A stretch of 64,000 nucleotides of DNA from Prevotella sp. (GTDB taxonomy: Bacteria; Bacteroidota; Bacteroidia; Bacteroidales; Bacteroidaceae): contig JAEEJK010000110.1 of assembly GCA_016281815.1 (NCBI GenBank), forward strand, positions 40,324 to 104,323, in the 5' to 3' direction. The position numbers and the translations under genes were made by a program. Position 1 is the stretch's first letter; the number at the start of each line of letters is the position of its first letter. The notes under the pieces were generated by a model. That model was not told the DNA's origin. It did not search any database and worked only from the letters and a program-made list of their open reading frames with translations. Shown here in pieces: positions 9,461-17,601 of the stretch.

Positions 9461-10549
9461 CTATAAGAAATCGGTCTCGTCGAGCCTTCTTCCACATTCG
9501 GCGCAGTATTTGTTCGCCTTGAACACCACCGTCCCGCACTGGCTGCAGCGGTATTCCTGGTCGGAATGCAGCAGCCGGTGCATGAGGATGTGATAGGTCT
9601 CTGTGTCACGGCTTTTGACAAGGTCGAATCCGAATTTCCTGACTATCTTGATTGTGGTGTCGGCTAGCATCCGGTTGTATTCCTTCTCGCCCTCGGAAAG
9701 CCGTGAGTAGGGCACCAGGTCGGGATGCTCCTTGCGCTTGTCATCCCTCACCGGCCCATACGACCAACCGTCTGCCATCCGGGCACTCGCCCATACCTCC
9801 TGTGTGTTCTCGGCGATGGCTTCACGCAGGTCTATAAGGTCATCAGGGTAACTGACATTGTCCACGTTGATGGGGGTGGGGTCGTAGGTGAAGTCAGATG
9901 CGTTCACCACCACCATGTAGTTGGAAGACACTTTCCACGCTTTCATGAAATGGCTTGCCATGCACTCTTCATAAGGCGTTCCGACTGCCGGGTCGAAAAT
10001 ACGTATCGTTGCATCGCTTGTTGAAATGACCGTGACGGCGTGGAAGTCATCTTCCCGCATCCCTTTCCCTACGAGGACGGCATTGTCGACCACCACGATA
10101 ATGTCCGACTTCGTCTTGAGTGCGTCCTTGATGTCGTCAAGGGTGGCGTCGTATCTCCTCGACACCTGAAGACCGTTGGCCTCAAGAAGTCTTCCCATGT
10201 GATGCAGGGGCGTTCCCTTGTCTCGGAGCCATCTGTTCTGCAAAGCCTGTTCCGACAGGCTGGCATGGTCTGCCGCCATCCCTCTCTTGGCCAGAATCCA
10301 TTCCTCGCACTGCAGGTCGCACAGGTGTCCTTTGCTCTTGGCTGCCATCCTGCTGATGGGCAAGATGGAATAGAGCTGTGTGTTCTCTTCCAGGTCTTCA
10401 TCGACACGCTCTGCAATGGAAAGCACTGACCGAAGTTCAGGACTGTCACACAACGCGCACAGCATCATCTCCATTTCTTCTGTCGACAGATTTCCCTCAA
10501 GGAATGCGGCCATCTGTTCGTCGGTAATCTTCGTGCTATTCTCTTCCAT
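9461..10549 (-). CDS. C39-like papain-fold / RyR / zinc-ribbon protein, probable partner of the sigma factor
   Basis: A 362-residue, apparently cytoplasmic protein with four parts. Residues 8-55 resemble the helical N terminus of anti-sigma factors (MAAFLEGNLSTEEMEMML). Residues about 72-220 look like a C39-type peptidase: Gln80-Cys81 in CDLQCEEWIL, His170 in DDFHAVTVIS and Asp186 in IRIFDPAVG form a plausible triad. Residues about 235-310 match the ryanodine-receptor repeat (RyR) domain: ARMADGWSYGPVRDD then HPDLVPYSRLSE. Residues 335-352 form a zinc ribbon with CxxC pairs (C335/C338, C349/C352). The start overlaps the sigma gene by 14 nt, suggesting translational coupling. RyR domains in bacteria are found near conflict-type genes (recalled, not checked). 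A proteolysis-driven release of sigma is a hypothesis only. Confidence 0.75.
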   Translation of the reverse strand: MEENSTKITDEQMAAFLEGNLSTEEMEMMLCALCDSPELRSVLSIAERVDEDLEENTQLYSILPISRMAAKSKGHLCDLQCEEWILAKRGMAADHASLSEQALQNRWLRDKGTPLHHMGRLLEANGLQVSRRYDATLDDIKDALKTKSDIIVVVDNAVLVGKGMREDDFHAVTVISTSDATIRIFDPAVGTPYEECMASHFMKAWKVSSNYMVVVNASDFTYDPTPINVDNVSYPDDLIDLREAIAENTQEVWASARMADGWSYGPVRDDKRKEHPDLVPYSRLSEGEKEYNRMLADTTIKIVRKFGFDLVKSRDTETYHILMHRLLHSDQEYRCSQCGTVVFKANKYCAECGRRLDETDFL

Positions 10550-11099
10550 AATTGCTTTCTTTTAGTGCGACTTTGGACAAAGACAATATCGCACGTTTCT
10601 TGATGTTGTAGAGATTGGCCAAGGTGATGCCCATGCTCTTTGAGAGAGCGTCAGGCCGCTCGCCTTCGATGAGAAGTTTCCTGATGACGTATGCGTAGCG
10701 TTCGTTACTCATGGCCTTCAGAAGATGCTCAATATCCATTTTTGCATCTATTTTCGTGTCATAGACGGCAGAAGGATCCTCCTTGGTGTTGTCATTATAG
10801 AGAGGCATTGAACTGGTCAAATCTAACAGGTGGTCACGTTTCCTAATAAAAAATCTTATTGCAACAACTTTCAACCACATACATAAGGACGTGCGGAACT
10901 GAAATTCCTTGAGTTTTTGGCTGTCGTTGTCCACCAGATAGCAATACAGTTCATTGATCAATTCATCATAATCTATCGGATTGGTAAAAACAAATTTGAT
11001 GATGCTGACCATGAGTGGACGGCATTTTACAAAGAAGAATTCATACGTGATGTGATTGTCACGCATAATAAGACCTTGTATGATTTCCTTGTCTGTCAT
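10536..11099 (-). CDS. ECF-type RNA polymerase sigma factor
   Basis: A 187-residue sigma-70-family protein. Region 2 is visible at about 10-90 (YDELINELYCYLVDND and LCMWLKVVAIRFFIRKR) and a region-4 helix-turn-helix at about 125-180 (RPDALSKSMGITLANLYNIKKRA). No region 1 or 3, as expected for ECF factors. It starts 45 bp past the stop of the amylase gene on the same strand, and I see no clear -7 box in that gap, so it could be read through from the Sus arm or use an atypical, perhaps self-dependent promoter. It overlaps the C39/RyR gene, whose N terminus resembles an anti-sigma region. Targets unknown; the convergent ATPase-TIR-TPR operon is one candidate, although that operon has a housekeeping-type promoter. 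Confidence 0.85.
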   Translation of the reverse strand: MTDKEIIQGLIMRDNHITYEFFFVKCRPLMVSIIKFVFTNPIDYDELINELYCYLVDNDSQKLKEFQFRTSLCMWLKVVAIRFFIRKRDHLLDLTSSMPLYNDNTKEDPSAVYDTKIDAKMDIEHLLKAMSNERYAYVIRKLLIEGERPDALSKSMGITLANLYNIKKRAILSLSKVALKESNYGRE

Positions 11100-11144
11100 G
11101 CTCCAACTCTTTTGTCGCAGGAAACGGAATGAGTGTTGGTGGCA

Positions 11145-13193
11145 CTATCTCACCACAACTTTCCTGTGTCCCATGATGTAGAGACCGGCGGGGAGGCCTG
11201 CGGTGCCCTCTATGCGGGCGTTGCGGCGCACCAGGCGGCCATCGAGGGTGTAGATGGCATCGTTGTCGGTGGGCAGGGTGGGGGAGATGGTCTCTTTGAT
11301 GCCTGTCTCAACCGTGTTGACGAGGTGTTTGCTGCCGTCCTTGTTGGTGGAGATTTCAAAGAATGTGGTGGCGTTGATGTCATTGATGTCGACGGTCTGG
11401 GGAGAGCCTGTGCCTGTGCTGAAGACGAAGTTGATGCAGTCGGTGGCGCTGTTGATGGTATAGGATTTCTTATACCAGTTCTTGCCCTCGACGTTCACTG
11501 TGGAGGTTACCTTGTCACCAGGCCATGCGCTGTTGGCTGGTGAGTGACTGCCGTCGCCGCCCCAGGTCCAGAAATTCACACTGTTCCATCCCACGGCATC
11601 GGTGTTCACGTAGATGTCGATGCTGTAAGGCTCAAAAGTACTGATGTCGTACTGGCGCGTGATGATGCTGCTCACGGAGCCGTTTTTGAGCAGTCCCACT
11701 TTGAGTGTGGTAGAGCCAAAAGGAATGTCGATGGTGGTGCCGCTTGCCACGGCGGTGCTTGTTTCTGTCGGGTTACTGCCGTCGAGCGTGTAAACGAGTT
11801 TTGCTCCCTCGTCCTCACTGACAGCGGTGAGTGTGGCGGTCTGCTGACCGTCGTATTCACCAGCGGGGAGGTCCACCCATGCCAGTTCAGCGCTCTTGGG
11901 GAGGTAATAGGCATAGTGGTATCCTGTGAGGATGGGTTGCCAGCGTGCATCGGGCTGGTAGGTGGCGGCATTGGTGCCCACGACTGCCAGCAAGTCGCAC
12001 TTGTTGCCGGTGGTGCGCACGGCATAGTAACCAGTGTTGTTGGCTTGGTTGGCGTATGTACACATGCTGTGGATGCCGGCAGCCTTGCGGGCGTTGATCA
12101 TCATCTTGATGTCTTTCTTGCAAGCCATCCAGTGAGTCATGAACACACAGGGTGTGCCGGGCATGGCGAGCAGGTAGGCGTTGGCAGCAAGTGTGTCACG
12201 CACTATAGGGTCTTGGGCAGAATTGGCGCGCCGCTCCGTGTCGTGGTTCTCGACGAAGGTGACAGCATAACGGCGGTATTTGCCGCTCTCATAGTTGTTG
12301 CTCATCAGCGGCCAGTTGCCCTCATTCTGTTTGCCCAAGTTGGTCCAGTTCTTGCTGTTGATGGCGTTGCGCACAGTGTAACGGAACTGGAAGTCAAATG
12401 CCGCGCTTTGAATCTGGTCACCGACCTTGGTGGCATCAATCCAGTTGCGGATGGTTCTTGTAGCATCCCAACACTCACCTACGGAATACTGTACACCGCA
12501 GTTGCTGTTGTACATTCCCGTATAGGATCCGCTGTATCCTTTCACCATGTCATAACGGAATCCCGTATAGCCGAGGTAGTTGAGGAGGTATTTCAGATAG
12601 GCATTGACATTGTCTTGTACGTTTTGACTCATGTGGTCGAGGTCGCGCATGCCAGACCAATCTTCGCCATTGTCGTTGTTGGCACTCAGTGAGTAACCGT
12701 TTTTTGTTGCCCAGTTGAGTGTGGCACCGCCATCGTCATTACGGCAGATGTCTGTTGACGACATGCTGTAGGTCTTGCCGTCAAGTGGATTGACCTCCGT
12801 AGGGAAGTCCACCCAGTTGGAGAGGTTGCCGCGGTGGTTGATCACCACGTCGGCTATCACGCCGGTACCCTTTGCCTTGAAGGCCTGTATCATTGACTTC
12901 AGCTGTTGCTCATTGCCGAAACTGCTGTTTTGGTCATACCAGTAGAGGGGGTCATATCCCATCGATGGGTTGTTGGCGGCACGTCCGCTTTGCGGAACCC
13001 ACACGAGGGAGAAGTAGTTGGAGATGTCTCCAGATTGGGCTTCCAAGGTGCGCCACTGTGAGGGGGTGAATGAGTCCCAGTAGAAGGCCTGCAGCATCAC
13101 ACCGTCATAGTTGGATGGCCATCCTTGAGCGGAGACCGACAAGGAGGATGCCATCATCAATAGGGTATTTGTTAAGGTATTGATTGTCTTCAT
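11145..13193 (-). CDS. Secreted GH13 alpha-amylase with starch-binding and T9SS-like C-terminal domains
   Basis: A 682-residue endo-acting starch hydrolase. Signal peptide about 1-22 (SLSVSAQG) without a lipobox, unlike the lipoprotein SusG. The four GH13 regions are present: DVVINH, GFRYDMVKGY (nucleophile Asp), GECWD (acid Glu) and VENHDTE. C-terminal to the barrel come a chitobiase-like Ig domain (YTLDGSNPTETS), a CBM26-like module (NFWTWGGDGSHSP...AWPGD), and a final segment IYTLDGRLVRR...LPAGLYIMGHRKVVVR that resembles a type A T9SS sorting domain. ATG 13193 fits the signal peptide; the frame is open further upstream only inside the ompA gene. It is the distal gene of the Sus arm, 65 bp from the OmpA gene. 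Confidence 0.9.
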   Translation of the reverse strand: MKTINTLTNTLLMMASSLSVSAQGWPSNYDGVMLQAFYWDSFTPSQWRTLEAQSGDISNYFSLVWVPQSGRAANNPSMGYDPLYWYDQNSSFGNEQQLKSMIQAFKAKGTGVIADVVINHRGNLSNWVDFPTEVNPLDGKTYSMSSTDICRNDDGGATLNWATKNGYSLSANNDNGEDWSGMRDLDHMSQNVQDNVNAYLKYLLNYLGYTGFRYDMVKGYSGSYTGMYNSNCGVQYSVGECWDATRTIRNWIDATKVGDQIQSAAFDFQFRYTVRNAINSKNWTNLGKQNEGNWPLMSNNYESGKYRRYAVTFVENHDTERRANSAQDPIVRDTLAANAYLLAMPGTPCVFMTHWMACKKDIKMMINARKAAGIHSMCTYANQANNTGYYAVRTTGNKCDLLAVVGTNAATYQPDARWQPILTGYHYAYYLPKSAELAWVDLPAGEYDGQQTATLTAVSEDEGAKLVYTLDGSNPTETSTAVASGTTIDIPFGSTTLKVGLLKNGSVSSIITRQYDISTFEPYSIDIYVNTDAVGWNSVNFWTWGGDGSHSPANSAWPGDKVTSTVNVEGKNWYKKSYTINSATDCINFVFSTGTGSPQTVDINDINATTFFEISTNKDGSKHLVNTVETGIKETISPTLPTDNDAIYTLDGRLVRRNARIEGTAGLPAGLYIMGHRKVVVR

Positions 13194-13258
13194 ATTAGGT
13201 GTTTTTTTGAACAAAAAGCAGGGAGCGATGTCGCCCCCTGCTTTTATTTGATTGTTAA

Positions 13259-14392
13259 TTACTCGCCGACGACGATGACGCAACGGTTGCGGTCGTTCTC
13301 GGGGAATGGCTGCACGGTGTCGCCAAATGACTCCACGTCCATGCGGCTGCGGGAGATGCCTCTTTCCTCGAGGGCCTTGGCCACTTTCTCTGCACGGGCC
13401 TTGGCATAGCCTACGTTGATTCTCGGGTTGCCGGTGCCCTTGTCTGCATAGCCCTTGATGCTGATGCGCTTGCCAGGATACTTGTTGCACCAATTGACAA
13501 TCTTGTTGAGAGTCACATCGGGTGCGGGGTCAGACTCGCGGATGATGTAGAAGAAAGTCTCTCTGAGCGGTTCTTCCTTCACCACGGGCTTGGGCTCTGG
13601 CTTGGGCTCGGGTTTGGGCTGCACCACAGGCTGTGGTTGTGGCTCTGGCTCCACTACGGGCTCGGGAGGCAGAACGACGGGAGCGGGTGCCTTCTTCTTC
13701 ATGCCAAACTTGTAGGTAAGGCCCACGAGGCCCACCACCTGCCAGTCGGGGTCGAAGTTGGACTTCAGATTGAAGCAGTCGTTCTTGAAGTTGGCATCAA
13801 GTTCGAGGCTGATTCCGAAGTTGCGTGAGAAGCAATACTCAAACTGGGTGCCGAAGCGTCCGTTGTAACTGCTGTGCTTTGTGCCGCACTGGTCGGGACC
13901 CACATAGAAGTTGTTGCCCTTGGTCATGCTGCTGACGATGCCTTTGTACTCATCGAAGTCCCATCCGTAGTTCACACCGAAACCAGTGAGCAGGATCCAG
14001 TTGAAACGCTGCGACGAACGGTTGGGTGACAAGATGTTCGACATGTTCATGAGCAGGTCGAGGTCGCCGGTGATGGCCTTGAACTTATAGTCTGCGTCGC
14101 CATTGGGAAGACCGGGGAAACGCTCCTGCAGGAATCCGCCTTTGGCCTCATAGCCCTGCATGTGGAGGCGTACACCCACTTTCGGGTTGAAGTAGCGGCC
14201 GAATGAAAGGGCGAACTGAGGTGTGACGAGATCCATGAAGTCATAGTGTGTGAGTGTTGCTTGGGCACCACCCTGCACAGAGATGAAATTATGGGGATAG
14301 TATTCCTCGCTGTCTTGTGCTTGTGCAGCGGTGGACACTCCAAAGAGGAGTGCCACGGCTGCTGCTATGTTCAAAAACTTTTTCATAATCAT
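13259..14392 (-). CDS. OmpA-family outer-membrane protein
   Basis: A 377-residue protein with a signal peptide (about 1-25, STAAQAQ), an N-terminal beta-barrel (about 30-225), a proline/glutamate/lysine-rich linker (PEPVVEPEPQPQPV and PKPEPKPEPKP) and a C-terminal OmpA/MotB peptidoglycan-binding domain (about 275-377: ISIKGYADKGTG, NVGYAKARAEKVAKAL). It is packed between the SusF-like gene (9 bp) and the amylase gene (65 bp), so it is probably co-transcribed with the starch genes, an unusual place for an OmpA. A second start codon lies at 14386. A structural or starch-envelope anchoring role is possible but not shown. Confidence 0.85.
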   Translation of the reverse strand: MIMKKFLNIAAAVALLFGVSTAAQAQDSEEYYPHNFISVQGGAQATLTHYDFMDLVTPQFALSFGRYFNPKVGVRLHMQGYEAKGGFLQERFPGLPNGDADYKFKAITGDLDLLMNMSNILSPNRSSQRFNWILLTGFGVNYGWDFDEYKGIVSSMTKGNNFYVGPDQCGTKHSSYNGRFGTQFEYCFSRNFGISLELDANFKNDCFNLKSNFDPDWQVVGLVGLTYKFGMKKKAPAPVVLPPEPVVEPEPQPQPVVQPKPEPKPEPKPVVKEEPLRETFFYIIRESDPAPDVTLNKIVNWCNKYPGKRISIKGYADKGTGNPRINVGYAKARAEKVAKALEERGISRSRMDVESFGDTVQPFPENDRNRCVIVVGE

Positions 14393-14400
14393 TTGCTTTT

Positions 14401-16323
14401 TTACTGCTTCGTGATGACCACATGGTGGTTGCCTTGATAACTAAGGAAGAGTTGGAACTTGTATGTTCCTGCTCCGACAATGAGGTTGGCGCCGTCCTGT
14501 GTCAGGTCGTTTGCTTCGCCACCCCAGTTGATGGCCCAGTCGTGGTTGGCGCGGAATTTCAGTTCGGTGTCGGCGTCGATGGTGGTTGTGGCTTCCCAGC
14601 AACCTGCATCCTTGTTGTATGCCATGTCCACGTCGCCGCCCCATCCGTTGAAGCCTCCGATGATGCCAATGGCCTCAATTTGTACGAGGTTGTAGGTGAG
14701 TGATGTCAAGTCGAGGTTGATTTGATAGAAGCCTGCACCTGGGTCGGGACAGTTGGGACCACCTGAGGACTGCAAGGTGCCGCCCATGGCAGTGCCGTCC
14801 ACATATTCGAGGTCGTCATCCCAGTTGTCGGCATTGGGCTTGAATTTGAACTCGCCGTCAAGATAATAGTAGCCTTGGTACACTCCGCTGCCGTTGCCTC
14901 TCAGGGCATGACTGGTGCTCCAGCCGCCTTCGTTGCCGATTTCATAGAAGAAATCAGGATAGCCGTTGTCTTCCTTGACGATGCAGTGTGCAGGAGCCTC
15001 GTCACTGAGATAGAGGCGGATGATGTAAGGACCGTCGGCAGGCAGTTGCAGGTTGGCACCATCCTGAGTGAGGTTGTCCATGGTACCGCCCCAGTTGATG
15101 GCCCAGTCGTGGTTGAGGCGGAACTTGAACTCACCAGCGTTGAGTGTCTCCCGGGCCTCCCAGCACTTCAGCATCTCGTTGTAGGTCATGTCCACGTCGG
15201 TGTCCCAAGCGCCTCTGACAGAACCGATGATGCTGATGGAGGATACAGGAGTGAGTGCATAGGTCATTTCCCTCAAATCTACCTTGATATAGTAGAAGCC
15301 TGGGGCTGCGGCATCCACGTTAGGACCGCCATCGGGTGTAAGCGTACCGCCGGTAGCATCGCCGGAAGCCTTCTCCCAGTCGCCGTCCCAGTTGTCCTTG
15401 TTGGGCTTGAACTTGAACTCGCCGTCAAGGTAGATGACTGCAGTATAGAGGCCGCTTCCATCACCGTGGAGGGGATGAGGCTCGCTCCAACCGCTCTCGT
15501 TGCCAATCTCATAGATGAACTCGTTGAAGCCTACAGGAGTGGCTGACCATGTCTGGTCGAGCATGTTGAAGGTGATGTCATAGAAGAGAGCATCTGGGTC
15601 GGCAGTAATCACAAAGTTGCCACCGTCGTTATTGTAGTTGAACTTGCCCTCTTCACTGCTTGCTGCCAGACAGCCACTCCAGTCACCGCCGATTCCACTC
15701 TCTGGTGTCATCTTGAACTCGATGTTGCTGCCGTCCTCTGTGGCAGGGATGCGCAACTTGAAGGTCGGGTTGTCATACGGGTCGCTGCCGTCGTTGGTGA
15801 GTTTGTAAGTCATGTCAGTGTTGTCCCAACCATTGATGGAGCCTGTGAGGTAGTAGGCAGACTCGATGACGGGAGCCTTCGGAATGACTTTGATGGTGAA
15901 GGGTGCCGATGTAGCCGTCTTCACAGTAGTAAGTCCATTGCTGAGCCACATGCTGACAATGGCTTGGATGTCGCGTTCCACGGGGCGGCAGTTTCCATAC
16001 ATGTCGACAATGCTTGCCTGCAGGAAGGAGGCTGGTATTGCTCCGTCGGCAGAGATGCCGTAGGTGTCATCGCCGATAGTGATGGTGTATATGGGGTCAA
16101 AGCCTTCTTTCGAGGCAGTCGGTGCTGTGATAGTACAAACCTTTACGTTTTCATCGGTGATGCTGTTGAGGTCGATGACTCCAACAGTGGTGACGCTGCC
16201 GTCGCCGAAGGAAACCTTCTCGGGCTGGTCGACCACCTGTGGGGTGAGCCAGTCCTTGTAGTCGTCGGTACAGGCTGCCAACGAGGCTACGAGAGCCATT
16301 CCTAATAATATTTTCTTAGTCAT
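14401..16323 (-). CDS. SusF/SusE-like starch-binding outer-membrane lipoprotein with duplicated modules
   Basis: A 640-residue lipoprotein (lipobox LAAC, Cys18). An N-terminal Ig-like domain (about 20-155) is followed by starch-binding modules: the first begins at YYLTGSINGW (about 160) and the rest are arranged as a pair repeated twice. YEIGNE.GWS recurs near residues 266 and 455, and HDWAINWGG near 403 and 591, giving a duplication unit of about 189 residues. Trp-rich, aromatic platforms fit starch binding. In the Sus system SusE and SusF bind starch at the cell surface and help SusC/D uptake. It lies 27 bp after the SusE-like gene. Confidence 0.85.
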   Translation of the reverse strand: MTKKILLGMALVASLAACTDDYKDWLTPQVVDQPEKVSFGDGSVTTVGVIDLNSITDENVKVCTITAPTASKEGFDPIYTITIGDDTYGISADGAIPASFLQASIVDMYGNCRPVERDIQAIVSMWLSNGLTTVKTATSAPFTIKVIPKAPVIESAYYLTGSINGWDNTDMTYKLTNDGSDPYDNPTFKLRIPATEDGSNIEFKMTPESGIGGDWSGCLAASSEEGKFNYNNDGGNFVITADPDALFYDITFNMLDQTWSATPVGFNEFIYEIGNESGWSEPHPLHGDGSGLYTAVIYLDGEFKFKPNKDNWDGDWEKASGDATGGTLTPDGGPNVDAAAPGFYYIKVDLREMTYALTPVSSISIIGSVRGAWDTDVDMTYNEMLKCWEARETLNAGEFKFRLNHDWAINWGGTMDNLTQDGANLQLPADGPYIIRLYLSDEAPAHCIVKEDNGYPDFFYEIGNEGGWSTSHALRGNGSGVYQGYYYLDGEFKFKPNADNWDDDLEYVDGTAMGGTLQSSGGPNCPDPGAGFYQINLDLTSLTYNLVQIEAIGIIGGFNGWGGDVDMAYNKDAGCWEATTTIDADTELKFRANHDWAINWGGEANDLTQDGANLIVGAGTYKFQLFLSYQGNHHVVITKQ

Positions 16324-16350
16324 AGTCGTATTTCTTTTTTATTCGGTTTC

Positions 16351-17556
16351 TTATTGTTCCATCAGCATATAGTCGCCGGTGATGTCATTGAACAGGAACA
16401 GGTAGTGGCCATCAGGTATCACAAGGTTGCCGTCGCCATCGGCCTCGCCGGCCAGACCGCTCTTGTAACCCCAGTTGGTATCCCAACTGCCAGGAACCTT
16501 CACCTTCAGTTTGTCACCGCCATTCACCTCAAACTTCCAGATATGGTTCTCACATCCGTCGAGGGTGAAGACTGGCGACATGTCGCTGTCGCCCCATTCG
16601 TTGAAGGTGCCGGCCACGCAGAGTTGCGGATAGACCTTCACGGGATCCTCATACTTGTTGATGGTCATCTCGTTGCTCTTGGTGTCGAGATTGATGGTGT
16701 AGTAGCCTTTCTCGAGGATGGCAATGTTGTGGTTGTCGCCGTCGTAGTCACCGATGAAATCGCCCGGATTCTTCACATTGGTGTAGTTGAGTTGGGTATT
16801 CCAGTCTCCAGGAGTGAGCACGAACTTGAACTGTCCTTCCTCGGGGAAGTAACCGGTGAATGTGGTCATGCCTCCGCCTGTAGCGGCGTCATACTGCTCG
16901 TTGGGCACGAGGAACATCGGTACGAGGCCGTTGCCCACGCCGTTGGCATCATTGCTCCATGAGGCACTGCCGATGCAACTGCCCACCATGTACCAAATAA
17001 TCGGAGCGGCGGGTTTCAACTCGATGTAATAGGGAACAGCCTTGAGGCTCACCACATTGGAGTAAATAGGATTGTATTCTTTGAATCCTGCGTCGACGAT
17101 GGCTGCTTTCACGCGGATGGCGAGGTCGAGCACAGAAGGCACTACGCTGGCATCAGTCCATCCGTTGAGCATCACGAGCCAGCGGTCGATGGTCTCGGTG
17201 TTGAGTTCCACGTTCATACCGCTGTTGTAGGACTCATCCATGATGAAGAAGTCAGCACCGGTGTTGTCCTCAGCGTTGACGTCGTATGCTTTGCTGAATG
17301 AATTCGTCGGTGAGATTTCCACCTTATAAGTGGGGACGACGGGTGTATCGTAATTGTTGTATGCTCTGGGCTGTGACCAAGTAAGGGCCACACTCTGGGA
17401 TTTCTGCAGGTCAACAGCACCTGTGATGACTGGCTGATTGAGCACGAACTGGCTCGGTTGTGTCAGTACGGGATTCGAGTCGCGGTCTTCCTCACAGGCT
17501 GTCAGGGCGAAGGCGCCTACCAGCAGCAACATAGTAAATTGATATATCTTTTTCAT
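16351..17556 (-). CDS. SusE-like outer-membrane lipoprotein
   Basis: A 401-residue lipoprotein; signal peptide with lipobox LTAC (Cys21). The SusE N-terminal domain spans about 22-175 (VALTWSQPRAYNNYDTPVV, YKVEISPTNSF), followed by two beta-sandwich starch-binding-like modules (about 185-300 and 305-400; YMVGSCIGSASWSND and CVAGTFNEWGDSDMSPVF). Located between SusD (45 bp) and the larger SusF-like gene, as in other Sus loci. Predicted to sit on the cell surface and bind maltooligosaccharides. Confidence 0.85.
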   Translation of the reverse strand: MKKIYQFTMLLLVGAFALTACEEDRDSNPVLTQPSQFVLNQPVITGAVDLQKSQSVALTWSQPRAYNNYDTPVVPTYKVEISPTNSFSKAYDVNAEDNTGADFFIMDESYNSGMNVELNTETIDRWLVMLNGWTDASVVPSVLDLAIRVKAAIVDAGFKEYNPIYSNVVSLKAVPYYIELKPAAPIIWYMVGSCIGSASWSNDANGVGNGLVPMFLVPNEQYDAATGGGMTTFTGYFPEEGQFKFVLTPGDWNTQLNYTNVKNPGDFIGDYDGDNHNIAILEKGYYTINLDTKSNEMTINKYEDPVKVYPQLCVAGTFNEWGDSDMSPVFTLDGCENHIWKFEVNGGDKLKVKVPGSWDTNWGYKSGLAGEADGDGNLVIPDGHYLFLFNDITGDYMLMEQ

Positions 17557-17601
17557 ACGTGTATTGTCTTTATACGCTTGATTGTATGTTCTCTAAGCAC
17601 A

